This document shows positions 1 through 8,467 of a stretch of DNA of 64,000 nt, in pieces. Below the pieces are notes generated by a model, which worked only from the letters and a program-made list of their open reading frames with translations, had not been told where the DNA came from and did not search any database. A program made the position numbers and the translations under genes. The DNA comes from Pseudomonadota bacterium (lineage in GTDB: Bacteria; Desulfobacterota; Desulfobulbia; Desulfobulbales; Desulfocapsaceae), in the NCBI GenBank assembly GCA_018820855.1, contig JAHJNL010000043.1, forward strand, positions 1-64,000, read 5' to 3'. Within the stretch, counting starts at the first letter, position 1; each line of letters begins with the position of its first letter.

Positions 1-21
1 GCTCCTTTCTCTTTTTAGCAG

Positions 22-1239
22 TTATTCAACTCGTTCCACGGCCAGAAGGGTGATGTCGTCATCAGGGTCAGTCTGGTTGCCAAATTGTTTCAAATTCCCC
101 ATGATATTCTGTACCGCAGCCTGCAGGGAGATGTCTCGACTTTTCTTTATTGAGTCAATGAGACGATCCTGGGAATAGACTTCCCCCTTTTCATTTGCAT
201 GGTGGATAATACCATCAGTATAAAAGAAAATTCTGTCTCCGCAGCTGAGAGACCCCTCTCCTTCCAACCATGCACCACCAAGCCCGCCAAGTCCTACAGG
301 AGGCCCACCTGCATCCAGGAGAGAGACACTGCCGGTGCGGCAAATGTGAATGGGAGGAGGGTGGCCACCGCAGGAATAGCGGAATGTATTATGGCTCGTG
401 TTAAAAAGGAGATAGACGATGGTCATGTACAGATTGAAACGTTCTATGGGAAATTCCCGATCAAGATCCTGCAAAACTTCTCCCGGCGGAGTGATGGTTT
501 CATGGGTATCCCGTAATCCGGCTTTTTTCACAATTCCGCCAGACTGACACAGTGCCTGGGCAGCAAGGGCTGTCATCATGGCGGCAGGAAAACCATGACC
601 ACTGACATCAAGGATAAAGAGGCCCAGATGCTCATCATTCAGTCGCTGAATGTTGTAAATATCTCCCCCCACACCCTGGCAGGGGCTGAAATAGGAAGCG
701 AAGCGTAGTTGCTTGCAATCGGGGACTCGTTTGGGGAGAAGGTTTTTCTGGAGCTCTGCCGCCGCCTGAATACCTTGCATCAGCTCTTCCTGGTTGGCGA
801 GCAGCTCGCTGTTTGTCTGTTGTAATGAACGGGTCAGGCTGCTGATTTTTAAATGGGTGCGGATTCTTGCCAGAATCTCTCCCTTGCTGAAGGGTTTTGT
901 GAGATAGTCAACTGCCCCGAGAGCAAAGGCCTTTGTCTTTGATTCGGTTTTATCGTGTCCTGTGAGCATGATGACAGGAATAGTACGCAACAGTTCTTCT
1001 TTCTGCAGTATAGCGCACAGCTCAAATCCATTCATTTTGGGCATGGAAATGTCCAGCAGGATTAAATCAGGGAGCTGACTGCGACAGATTTTCAGTCCTG
1101 ACAACCCATCAACCGCTTCAAAGACCCGGTATCCAGCTTCCTGAAGATAGGTCCTGACCAGGACTCTTACGGCTTCACTGTCATCAACGACCAGGATTGT
1201 GGTGAGATTATCAGAGTGGTCCATGTTTTTATCGGGCAT
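22..1239 (-). CDS. Response regulator with SpoIIE-type PP2C phosphatase output (RsbU-like)
   Basis: 405 aa. An N-terminal receiver domain (residues about 14-130) has acidic pocket D19/D20, phospho-acceptor D63 in LLDISMPK, and the conserved Thr (MLTGHDK) and Lys (TKPFS). A helical linker (about 130-165) leads to a PP2C/SpoIIE phosphatase domain with GGDIYN, DVSGHG and PDDDITLL metal-binding motifs. By family logic the phosphorylated receiver switches on dephosphorylation of a STAS anti-anti-sigma protein. It is last in a minus-strand cassette after an RsbW-like kinase (13-bp gap) and a STAS-PilZ protein, so all three components of a partner switch are together. The sigma factor or other target is not visible. 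Confidence 0.93.
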   Translation of the reverse strand: MPDKNMDHSDNLTTILVVDDSEAVRVLVRTYLQEAGYRVFEAVDGLSGLKICRSQLPDLILLDISMPKMNGFELCAILQKEELLRTIPVIMLTGHDKTESKTKAFALGAVDYLTKPFSKGEILARIRTHLKISSLTRSLQQTNSELLANQEELMQGIQAAAELQKNLLPKRVPDCKQLRFASYFSPCQGVGGDIYNIQRLNDEHLGLFILDVSGHGFPAAMMTALAAQALCQSGGIVKKAGLRDTHETITPPGEVLQDLDREFPIERFNLYMTIVYLLFNTSHNTFRYSCGGHPPPIHICRTGSVSLLDAGGPPVGLGGLGGAWLEGEGSLSCGDRIFFYTDGIIHHANEKGEVYSQDRLIDSIKKSRDISLQAAVQNIMGNLKQFGNQTDPDDDITLLAVERVE

Positions 1240-1252
1240 GTTGGGATAACTG

Positions 1253-1678
1253 TTATAAGTATTTTACCAAGGTGAGAACATTGTCCTCTTCTTTTCGCGT
1301 GTAGCTCACTTCATCCATTATCTCATAGATAAGAGCGATACCTCTCTTATTTTCTGCGAGCAACTGTAGATCATTACAACGGCATATTGGTTGGTGTTCT
1401 CGAAGAAAGTCTGCCGGTTTTCCCTGGTCCACAAAGGTGCAGGTTACCCTGTCTTCTGTGACGGAAAACTCCATGTCGAGAGCAGTATTCTTTTCCTGTT
1501 GATAGGCGTGTAAGACAATATTATTGGCAGCTTCAACCACGGCCAGTTCGAGTTGAAATGCATCTGTTTTACCAAAGCCAAGACTGGAAAAAAGGGCTCG
1601 AGCAGAGATGCCAAGCAGGCAAATATTGTTGAGTTGTGCAGGGATACGAAAGGAGATGGACGAACTTGAAGGAATCAC
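1253..1678 (-). CDS. RsbW-like anti-sigma factor serine kinase (HATPase_c_2)
   Basis: 141 aa from a GTG start. It is a GHKL ATPase of the anti-sigma factor type: the N-box sits around VVEAANNIVLHAY, a DQGKP segment corresponds to the G1 box and KRGIALI to the glycine-rich lid. Such proteins phosphorylate a STAS partner and sequester a sigma factor or another output protein. The length is typical. It lies between the STAS-PilZ gene and the phosphatase gene, probably in one transcript. No strong ribosome-binding site precedes the GTG, so the exact start is uncertain. Confidence 0.88.
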   Translation of the reverse strand: MIPSSSSISFRIPAQLNNICLLGISARALFSSLGFGKTDAFQLELAVVEAANNIVLHAYQQEKNTALDMEFSVTEDRVTCTFVDQGKPADFLREHQPICRCNDLQLLAENKRGIALIYEIMDEVSYTRKEEDNVLTLVKYL

Positions 1679-1723
1679 GTCAGTTATTTGAGGTGTGGGG
1701 AAACCATATAGATATGAATTCGA

Positions 1724-2533
1724 TCAAAAATGACGGAATCTATCATTATGCTCAAGGATCACGGCGCCGGTAAGCTGGTTTAAAAAAAGACTGGTTTTTT
1801 CTGAAGGGTTCATGAATTCAAGTCCATATTCTCCATCATGGCATGAGCGGATAACAGTGAGTTCCTTCAACTTGAAATTTTTTCCAATACTACTCCTTAT
1901 AAGCAACTCATCACCAATGGAGTGGTGAGAAGTCGATATCATCAATATTCCGCCTGGACTGATGTTGAGGATAACAGCAGTGGAGTTTTTTCCTGTGGCT
2001 GTATTGGTACAGTAGGCAACGAGATCTTCATCCAGAATTTGCCGATGTCCTATTCTTCGGTGTCTTCTTCGTTCATCGCTGGCGATTTCTTTCACGTCTG
2101 CGTCTTCCACTTCAAGCAGAATCGCATAGTCATCCTCATCTTCTTTAGGAATTCCAGATACCGCAGAAATTGTCGTTCCGGTTCTTTTTGGTCTTTGCCA
2201 CGAGAGGCTGTTCAAGGCCTCGTCGCGATCTGCTGCCCTCGTAAATATTTTGTCCAAGCGGGTCATTTGAAGCAGGCTGAGGACCATTTCATTCACTCCG
2301 CAGAGGACCAGTTGTCCACGTGAATCGATTTCCTTGAGGCAGCGGACAATGGAGCCAAGTCCGGTGCTGTCAACAAAATCGACGGCTGTCAGATCCAGGA
2401 GGATATCCAAATGACCTTTTTGGATAAATCCCTTCATGGCGTTAAGAAAATCCTGGGCAAAGGAGGCGTCCAGACGGGGCCCTTCAAAGGTGACGATAAA
2501 GATGGAGTTGATGATTTCAGTCTTTATTTTCAT
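1724..2533 (-). CDS. STAS anti-sigma factor antagonist fused to a PilZ domain
   Basis: 269 aa. Residues 1-105 form a STAS domain with the phosphorylatable serine S56 in VDFVDSTGLGSIV. After an acidic linker (about 115-150) comes a PilZ domain with the two c-di-GMP motifs RRRHRR and NISPGG. The protein is first in the cassette with the RsbW-like kinase and the REC-PP2C phosphatase, which should phosphorylate and dephosphorylate S56. The PilZ part suggests that c-di-GMP adds a second input or that the protein is itself the c-di-GMP output. That coupling is inference. Confidence 0.88.
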   Translation of the reverse strand: MKIKTEIINSIFIVTFEGPRLDASFAQDFLNAMKGFIQKGHLDILLDLTAVDFVDSTGLGSIVRCLKEIDSRGQLVLCGVNEMVLSLLQMTRLDKIFTRAADRDEALNSLSWQRPKRTGTTISAVSGIPKEDEDDYAILLEVEDADVKEIASDERRRHRRIGHRQILDEDLVAYCTNTATGKNSTAVILNISPGGILMISTSHHSIGDELLIRSSIGKNFKLKELTVIRSCHDGEYGLEFMNPSEKTSLFLNQLTGAVILEHNDRFRHF

Positions 2534-2683
2534 GATACTGAATTTCCATGGATGCGTGTGAAAGACTTATTGCCATAGAGTTGAACAGGAATATGACAAC
2601 TTTTAAACCTAATAAAGGATACTCTTTATAATCAATACCTCAAGTATATTCTCCTGAATTTCATTTTTTAAAAATAAAATTCT

Positions 2684-2719
2684 ACTGTTTTCCAAACAGT
2701 ATTCAAATCGAATTTGAAT
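2684..2719. promoter_or_regulatory. Two abutting palindromes upstream of phnC
   Basis: ACTGTTT-tcc-AAACAGT (2684-2700) is followed directly by ATTCAAAT-cga-ATTTGAAT (2701-2719), both perfect with 3-nt centres, in an AT-rich 278-bp gap between the divergent STAS-PilZ and phnC genes. They look like operator sites for a dimeric regulator of the phn operon, the cassette, or both. No canonical Pho box was recognised and no regulator gene is adjacent. Function is inference. Confidence 0.42.
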
Positions 2720-2811
2720 CCCATCTTAAAATTCTTCTGTTTTATTGCTTGGTAATAAAGGGAGCGCCTGTTTATCCGGCACATTCGTAGACCATAGGAC
2801 AGAGGAAGAAA

Positions 2812-3660
2812 ATGATACGTCTCAAGGCAGTAAATCTCGGTTACCAGGACGACACCGTACTGAGAAACGTTAATCTCAGTATTTCCAAAGGTGAGTTCGT
2901 CGGAATTATCGGTCTCTCAGGTGCCGGCAAGTCAACGCTGCTCACCTCTATTATTGCCAATGTGGCTGTCCAGGAGGGAGAGTATCAGGTCTTTGGCGAT
3001 GATATCACCACTCTGAAAAGAAAGGGGTTGCGGGATATGCGCTCCCGGATCGGTTTTATCTTCCAGGGCTACAATTTGGTAAACCGTCTCAGCGTGTTAC
3101 ACAATGTCATGAGCGGTATGTTGAAAACCATACCGCTACAGCGTTCTCTTATCAAGTTCTATAGCAAAAGTGAGCTTGCCAAGGCCTATGAGTACATGCA
3201 GGTCGTGGGGATTGAGGATCTGGCCATGAAACGCTGTGATGAGCTTTCAGGAGGACAGCGGCAGCGAGTGGCCATTGCCAGGGCTCTGGCCCAGGAACCG
3301 GAGGTCCTCCTCGCCGATGAACCCGTTGCCGCCCTTGATCCCAAGAGTGCGACCCTGGTGATGGACATCCTGGGTCGGATCAATTCCAGATACAAAGTAA
3401 CCATTATTGCTAACCTGCATCATCTCGATTTTGCGAATAAATATTGCAGACGTATCCTGGGGATCGCCGATGGCGCTATTGCCTTTGATGGTCAGCCTCG
3501 GGAAATGACCAAGACTGTTCTGAACCGAATTTACCGGAACACAACAACCTTTTCTGATGAGGAAAGAGTGGATCATCTGCAAATGCTACGGAAAACTGCT
3601 TGTGCAGGTACCCCTATGGGGGGCGGTGAACTTGAAACGTTAAGTGAAGCGGCAGCATGA
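2812..3660 (+). CDS. phnC: Phosphonate ABC transporter ATP-binding protein PhnC
   Basis: 282 aa ABC ATPase powering phosphonate import. Walker A is GLSGAGKST, the signature is LSGGQRQRVAIARALA, Walker B is VLLADEPVAALDP, and a switch His sits in NLHH. An AGGAAG ribosome-binding site precedes the ATG. It opens the phn operon, 42 bp upstream of phnD. The C-terminal 25 residues or so extend beyond the usual nucleotide-binding domain. Confidence 0.95.
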   Translation: MIRLKAVNLGYQDDTVLRNVNLSISKGEFVGIIGLSGAGKSTLLTSIIANVAVQEGEYQVFGDDITTLKRKGLRDMRSRIGFIFQGYNLVNRLSVLHNVMSGMLKTIPLQRSLIKFYSKSELAKAYEYMQVVGIEDLAMKRCDELSGGQRQRVAIARALAQEPEVLLADEPVAALDPKSATLVMDILGRINSRYKVTIIANLHHLDFANKYCRRILGIADGAIAFDGQPREMTKTVLNRIYRNTTTFSDEERVDHLQMLRKTACAGTPMGGGELETLSEAAA

Positions 3661-3702
3661 GGCTGCCTCTGTAACTCTTATACACAAAAAGGAGCAAAAA
3701 AA

Positions 3703-4581
3703 ATGAAAAGAATACTCAGTGCCCTGGCCGCTGTTCTGGTGGTGGCAAATGTTCTGCCTGCTGACGCTTCAGCACAGCAGCAATGGCCGGAGGAGATCAC
3801 CTTTGGCGTCATTCCGGTGGCATCTTCTCGAAATATGTCCGACAGCTTCGGTAATCTGGTCCAGCACCTTGAGAAGGAGTTGGGCATCAAGGTGAAACTG
3901 CAGGTGGCCGGTGATTATGCCGGAGTGATTACCGGTATGCAGCATGGTCATATCGATATCGCTTATCTTGGTCCCAAGTCGTATGTGGAGGCGGCCACCA
4001 GGGCAGGAGCCGAGGCCGTTGCCGTGGAGAAAGATGTCAACGGCACTCCTGGATATCACGGTCTTATCATCACCAAGGCCGGATCCGGTTTGAAGCGGCT
4101 GGAAGACTTGAAGGGAAAGACCTGGGCCTTCACTGACCCCCATTCCACCTCAGGGACTCTGGTTCCCACTGTCTATTTCAACCAGATCAATATCGACCCG
4201 CAGACCTATTTCAGCAGGGTCATTTACTCGGGAAGTCATGAGGCCTCTATTCTGTCGGTCAAGGCAGGAAAGATCGCTGCCGCCTCAACCAACGATCTCG
4301 ATTTTGATCGTGGCCTGGGCAAGCAGTGGAAGGAAGATGATTTCAATGTAATCTGGACATCTGCTTTGATTCCCGGTTCTCCCATGACCGTGCGCAGTGA
4401 CCTGCCCAGTTCTCTGAAAATGGCAGTGAAAGGGGCCTTTATTTCGTATGACGATAAGGAGGGGCTCGGCAAATTGAAAATTTCAGGGTACGCGCCTGGA
4501 AATGATTCCATGTATGACCCCATCCGGACCCTGATAGCCACTAAAAAGGCCCTGCAGGATAAGAAAGTGGCGAAAAATTAA
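3703..4581 (+). CDS. phnD: Phosphonate ABC transporter periplasmic binding protein PhnD
   Basis: 292 aa with a Sec signal peptide (MKRILSALAAVLVVANVLPADASA). The mature part has the PhnD-type fold features FGVIPV, the YLGPKSY hinge segment and the ligand-contacting DPHSTSG loop. It should deliver phosphonates to PhnE and PhnC. A 118-bp gap with a hairpin separates it from phnE, which may allow differential expression of this component. Confidence 0.95.
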   Translation: MKRILSALAAVLVVANVLPADASAQQQWPEEITFGVIPVASSRNMSDSFGNLVQHLEKELGIKVKLQVAGDYAGVITGMQHGHIDIAYLGPKSYVEAATRAGAEAVAVEKDVNGTPGYHGLIITKAGSGLKRLEDLKGKTWAFTDPHSTSGTLVPTVYFNQINIDPQTYFSRVIYSGSHEASILSVKAGKIAAASTNDLDFDRGLGKQWKEDDFNVIWTSALIPGSPMTVRSDLPSSLKMAVKGAFISYDDKEGLGKLKISGYAPGNDSMYDPIRTLIATKKALQDKKVAKN

Positions 4582-4627
4582 GGTGAAGCAGTGCCGTTGG
4601 TGAAAACGGCCAACTCAATTTTTCCTC

Positions 4628-4669
4628 CTTCCTGCGCCACGACTCCGTAAGGACGACTGGTGCAGGAAG
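4628..4669 (+). other. RNA hairpin in the phnD-phnE gap
   Basis: CTTCCTGCGCCA (4628-4639) pairs with TGGTGCAGGAAG (4658-4669) over 12 bp with one G-U pair. Inside, symmetric cgac/cgac internal loops and a TCC/GGA stem close a GTAA (GNRA-type) tetraloop. No U-tract follows, so it is more likely an mRNA-stabilising or translation-modulating element than a terminator. Confidence 0.55.
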
Positions 4670-4699
4670 CCCTCAGCAGGCAATGATAAGGAACAGAAT

Positions 4700-5557
4700 A
4701 TGGATTTGAATCGGCTTAGAAAAGAAGCATCTCCGTTTAAGATACAGACCGGCTCGGCACTTGTTGTCGTGACAGTTCTTTTTGCCATGAGCTGGCGGAA
4801 TACGGAAATGAGTCTGCCGGAGCTCTTCCAGGGCTGGCATCATATGCAGTCCTATATGGCAGGTAATCCGGATATCGCCGGGTCCAGTTTTTTCCCTCCG
4901 TCCTTTATTGCGAGAGACTTTACTGTCTATCTCAGGGCCATGTTCGAGACCATTGAGATGGCTGTTGTTGCTTTGGTTCTTTCGGTTTTGTTGGCCTTTC
5001 CCCTGTCTCTTCTGGCCTCGCGCAATATTTTGAAAGTTCTTCTCCCGGGCCGCACAGGGATTCCTCGTTTTGTACGACGCAGTATCTACGTTTCGGCCAT
5101 GCTGCTGGCCAATGTCTTTCGTTCCATCAACGAGATCGTCTGGGCTCTTCTTTTTATTTCGGCCATTGGTCTTGGTCCCATGGCAGGTATCCTCGCCTTG
5201 GCGATCCACACCGGCGGGGTTCTCACCAAACTCCTGGCAGAGGGAAATGAGGCCATTGATCCCGGGCCGGTGGAAGCAATTATTGCCACCGGAGCCAGCT
5301 TTCCGAAAGTCATCCTTTATGCGGTGCTGCCCCAGACCATGCCACATTTTGTTTCCATGGTCCTCTACCGGTTTGAGTCTGATGTCCGCAGCGCCTCTAT
5401 CCTCGGCTTTGTCGGGGCGGGGGGGATCGGTTTTTATCTCTTTGATAAGATCAGGGCCTTTGAAAATGGAGATGTGAGTACCATTATTCTCATTATTGTG
5501 GCGACCGTCTGGTGCATCGACAAGGCCAGTGCTGTGATCAGAAGAAAATATATCTAA
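4700..5557 (+). CDS. phnE: Phosphonate ABC transporter permease PhnE
   Basis: 285 aa membrane protein. The coupling-helix segment runs from EAIDPGPVEAIIATGA to VILYAVLPQTMPHFV, typical of binding-protein-dependent permeases. A first hydrophobic segment lies near residues 17-32, and several more follow from about 90 onward. AAGGAA precedes the ATG. There is a single phnE in this operon. Confidence 0.94.
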   Translation: MDLNRLRKEASPFKIQTGSALVVVTVLFAMSWRNTEMSLPELFQGWHHMQSYMAGNPDIAGSSFFPPSFIARDFTVYLRAMFETIEMAVVALVLSVLLAFPLSLLASRNILKVLLPGRTGIPRFVRRSIYVSAMLLANVFRSINEIVWALLFISAIGLGPMAGILALAIHTGGVLTKLLAEGNEAIDPGPVEAIIATGASFPKVILYAVLPQTMPHFVSMVLYRFESDVRSASILGFVGAGGIGFYLFDKIRAFENGDVSTIILIIVATVWCIDKASAVIRRKYI

Positions 5558-5588
5558 GAGAGTTGGAAGACCAAGAGAAGAGGTGTGT

Positions 5589-6002
5589 ATGAATCGTGAA
5601 GAGCTCAATTTTTATCTGCAGCAGGCTGATCTGAGAGGAGTTGCGGATCTCAGTCACAGGATAGAGGCCGAACAGCAGGTCCTCCTGATCCAGAAGCCCA
5701 TGGCGCAGACCCTGCTTCTGCCGGTACAGGATCCGGTGGCCTCAGGGAGTTTTTACGGGGGAGAGATCCTGGTCACCTCTGTCATTGTCAGGGTCAATGG
5801 CTGTGACGGATGGGCCATGGTCATGGACGAAGAAGAGGACTTGGCCTTTCATATCGCGGTCCTGGATGGGGCCTGGGCGGCAGGTTTAGAACGAAGCGCT
5901 ATTGAGCAGCTGGCCTGGCAAGGCAGAGTTGGTCATGAGCAAAGGTGTCGAGAGCAGGCAGCCGAGATCGATAAGACCCGTGTCTCATTTGACCTGATGT
6001 AA
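5589..6002 (+). CDS. phnG: C-P lyase subunit PhnG
   Basis: 137 aa subunit of the C-P lyase core complex (PhnGHIJ), which with PhnI forms ribose-1-phosphonate 5-triphosphate from ATP and the phosphonate. The ATG at 5589 is preferred over an upstream in-frame GTG at 5583, because AAGAGG lies five bases before it. The family hallmark KPMAQTLLLPVQDPV and the ILVTSVIVRVNG segment are present. The gene lies 31 bp after phnE and 2 bp before phnH. Confidence 0.93.
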   Translation: MNREELNFYLQQADLRGVADLSHRIEAEQQVLLIQKPMAQTLLLPVQDPVASGSFYGGEILVTSVIVRVNGCDGWAMVMDEEEDLAFHIAVLDGAWAAGLERSAIEQLAWQGRVGHEQRCREQAAEIDKTRVSFDLM

Positions 6003-6004
6003 CA

Positions 6005-6568
6005 ATGAACGGAAATGGTACAGATATGATTATGCAAGTTGACATGGAACAACTGAACAGGAGGAATTTTCGTTCCCTGTTGCAGGCCCTGTCGCGTCCC
6101 GGGACTGAGCATCCCCTTTATCCCCTTTATGGTTCGGTGGTCATGGCCGCAGCCTCTTTACTCCTCTATGCGGAAGTGAGTTTTTTTGAAGATGCGGCTG
6201 TTGATTGGAAGCTTATCCAGGCGCTCACCGGGTCTCTGCGAAGCGGGGCGGAAGAGGCGGATTATCTTTTTTTTGATGATCCGTCTCTGCAGGGGCTCAG
6301 ATGGGCCAGGACAGGGGAGTCAAGAAATCCTGAGTCCGGTGCCACTCTGCTTTTTCGTTGTCAGGATTTGCAGGCGGGCAGTCGGGTGCAGCTCAGTGGA
6401 CCGGGCATTGACGGCAGCCTTGAAACCATCCTCCCTGTTTCCCGTAGTTTTCTTGATCTGAGGGCCGTGAAGAACCGTCATTTTCCCACTGGTGTTGATT
6501 GTTTTTTTCTCTCTGACAAAAAAGAGGTGCTGGGGATACCTCGCAGCACAGTGGTGAAAATATTATGA
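6005..6568 (+). CDS. phnH: C-P lyase subunit PhnH
   Basis: 187 aa core-complex subunit. Family features include RRNFRSLLQALSRPGTEHPL near the N-terminus, SGPGID, and a C-terminal PTGVDCFFL segment. PhnH is a pyridoxal-transferase-like fold without known independent catalysis. It overlaps phnI by four bases (ATGA), indicating translational coupling. Confidence 0.93.
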   Translation: MNGNGTDMIMQVDMEQLNRRNFRSLLQALSRPGTEHPLYPLYGSVVMAAASLLLYAEVSFFEDAAVDWKLIQALTGSLRSGAEEADYLFFDDPSLQGLRWARTGESRNPESGATLLFRCQDLQAGSRVQLSGPGIDGSLETILPVSRSFLDLRAVKNRHFPTGVDCFFLSDKKEVLGIPRSTVVKIL

Positions 6569-7617
6569 GTTATGTCGCGATCAAGGGGGGCATTGAGGCC
6601 ATCAAGTCTTCCAAGGAGTTGTTCCGCAGGCTTCTGCAAGGGACAGAACCCATGGCAGCGAAGGATGTTTCCCGTCGTTTTCCCTTTGCCTGTGACCGGA
6701 TTATGGCTGAAGGGGCGCTTTACAGTGAAAAGCTTGCTGCAAGGGCCATGCTCCGCAGCGGCGGCGATCTGCTTGAGGCGGCCTTTTATTTGAGAGCCCA
6801 TCGTTCCACCTGCCGTCGACTTGGTGAGGCCGAGCCTGTTGCAGGTGGTGAGTTGCGTCTTTTACGTCGCATCTCTTCGGCCTTTAAAGATATTGAGGGC
6901 GGACAGATTCTCGGACCATCCTGTGACTATGTGATTCGTCTGTTTCGCTCCCGACTTCAGCAAGAGAAGAGCAGCCCTGTAACAGGAGAAGCGGATCCCA
7001 TCTATTCGCCTTCGGCGGTGGAGAGTCTCCGGCAAAGAGACCAGGTACTGGTCCTGGGAAACAGGGAAAAATCTCCTTTTGATGTCACCCGCAGTTTCCC
7101 TCTGCCGCCCTATCCGAGAAGTGCCCTCATGCAGGTCATGGCCAGGGGAGAAAGCGGATCCATGCTCGCCTTTGCCTATACCTCCATGCGCGGCTATGGC
7201 GATGTTCATCCCACTATCGGAGATCTTCGTATCGGTATGGCAGAGATCTGCTTTGCGCACCCATTCACCGGAGGAAAGGTGAAGATTGGCGAAATCAGGG
7301 CCACCTTCTGCGAGACCGTGGGCAGTTTCCAGCGAGATCCCAGAGACGGTCGCCTCCGCCTGAGTACCGGATTCGGATTCTGTCTCGGTCACAATGAGAC
7401 CCGGGCCATTTCCATGTCCATCCTCGATCTGGCCATGCATCATCGTGGCTATTCTGTGGGGGGGATGGATATTGCCGCCAACCCGGAGATCGTTATTCAC
7501 CACATTGACGGAATCGAATCCATGGGCTTTACCAACCATTTCAAGCTGCCCCACTATGTGACTTTTCAGGCTGATCTTCATGTCTACGAAAATGCGAGGA
7601 AAGAGAGCGATGAATGA
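6565..7617 (+). CDS. phnI: C-P lyase subunit PhnI
   Basis: 350 aa nucleosidase-like subunit that with PhnG, PhnH and PhnL displaces adenine from MgATP. Recognisable blocks are MSYVAIKGGIEAI, SMLAFAYTSMRGYGDVHPT, GEIRATFCETV and the C-terminal SVGGMDIAANPEI. Length is normal. It overlaps both phnH and phnJ. Confidence 0.95.
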   Translation: MSYVAIKGGIEAIKSSKELFRRLLQGTEPMAAKDVSRRFPFACDRIMAEGALYSEKLAARAMLRSGGDLLEAAFYLRAHRSTCRRLGEAEPVAGGELRLLRRISSAFKDIEGGQILGPSCDYVIRLFRSRLQQEKSSPVTGEADPIYSPSAVESLRQRDQVLVLGNREKSPFDVTRSFPLPPYPRSALMQVMARGESGSMLAFAYTSMRGYGDVHPTIGDLRIGMAEICFAHPFTGGKVKIGEIRATFCETVGSFQRDPRDGRLRLSTGFGFCLGHNETRAISMSILDLAMHHRGYSVGGMDIAANPEIVIHHIDGIESMGFTNHFKLPHYVTFQADLHVYENARKESDE

Positions 7618-8467
7618 ATCAGTTTTTGCCTTTATGGATGAGGACGCCAAAAAGGAGATCCGTCGTACTCTGCTCAAAGCGGTCGCCATCCCGGGCTATA
7701 CTGTGCCCTTTGCCTCCCGTGAGATGCCGGTGGCCCGGGGTTGGGGGACGGGCGGATTGCAGATCACTCTCTCTCTTCTTTTGAAAAGAGACTGTATCAA
7801 GGTGATTGACCAGGGCTGCGACGGATCTGTCAATGCCGTCAATATCCGTGATTTTATTGCTTCGGTGAGCGGTGTGAAACAGACTTTCAGCACCCGGGAG
7901 GCCACAATCATCCAGACCCGGCACCGCATTCCCGAACATAAGCTGGCAGAGGGACAGATCCTTGTCTTCCAGGTCCCCTATCCTGAGGTCCTGACCACCG
8001 TAGAGCCGGATACCGAAAAGCAGAAACAGATGCACGCCGATTCTGATTATTCCAAACTCTGGGTCCTTCTCTACGAGGATACTTCTCAGTTTGGGGACAG
8101 CCGCATTAGTAACCGCTATCCGGTGGAGGTGGAGGATCATTATGTCATGGATCCGTCACCCATCCCCAAGTATGACATCCCTCGCCTGAATAACAGTCCG
8201 GCCCTTCTGCTCTTCGGCGCAGGACGGGAAAAGCGGATTTATGCCATCCCTCCCTATACCAAAGTGGAGCCGCTGAAGTTCTCGGATCGACCTTTTAAGG
8301 TTGAAACCTTTGCCGGGAAGCGCTGCGGACGCTGCGGGGCAGACAATGTGTTTTTGGATGAGGTGCGTCAAGGTACGACAAGTCTCTACTTCTGCAGTGA
8401 TACGGAATACTGCGACTCTATCCTGACGGAGCAAGGTGATGTTACTGGAAATACAGAATCTGAGTAA
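7610..8467 (+). CDS. phnJ: Alpha-D-ribose 1-methylphosphonate 5-phosphate C-P lyase PhnJ
   Basis: 285 aa radical SAM enzyme that cleaves the carbon-phosphorus bond. ATG at 7610 is chosen over 7580 because AGGAAAGAGAG precedes it and the family N-terminus (NESVFAFMDE) begins there. Its non-canonical cluster ligands are C239, C242, C262 and C268 (C-x2-C-x19-C-x5-C). The spacing between the second and third cysteines is slightly shorter than the 21 residues recalled for the E. coli enzyme. The gene overlaps phnI by 8 bp and phnK by 29 bp. Confidence 0.95.
   Translation: MNESVFAFMDEDAKKEIRRTLLKAVAIPGYTVPFASREMPVARGWGTGGLQITLSLLLKRDCIKVIDQGCDGSVNAVNIRDFIASVSGVKQTFSTREATIIQTRHRIPEHKLAEGQILVFQVPYPEVLTTVEPDTEKQKQMHADSDYSKLWVLLYEDTSQFGDSRISNRYPVEVEDHYVMDPSPIPKYDIPRLNNSPALLLFGAGREKRIYAIPPYTKVEPLKFSDRPFKVETFAGKRCGRCGADNVFLDEVRQGTTSLYFCSDTEYCDSILTEQGDVTGNTESE

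Noticed and set aside
4673-5608. 311-aa open frame on the minus strand opposite phnE
   Set aside because: Exact antisense to phnE, with composition expected of a shadow and no recognised domain.
6862-7689. 275-aa minus-strand frame opposite phnI
   Set aside because: Shadow of phnI, whose motifs and overlaps with neighbours are compelling.
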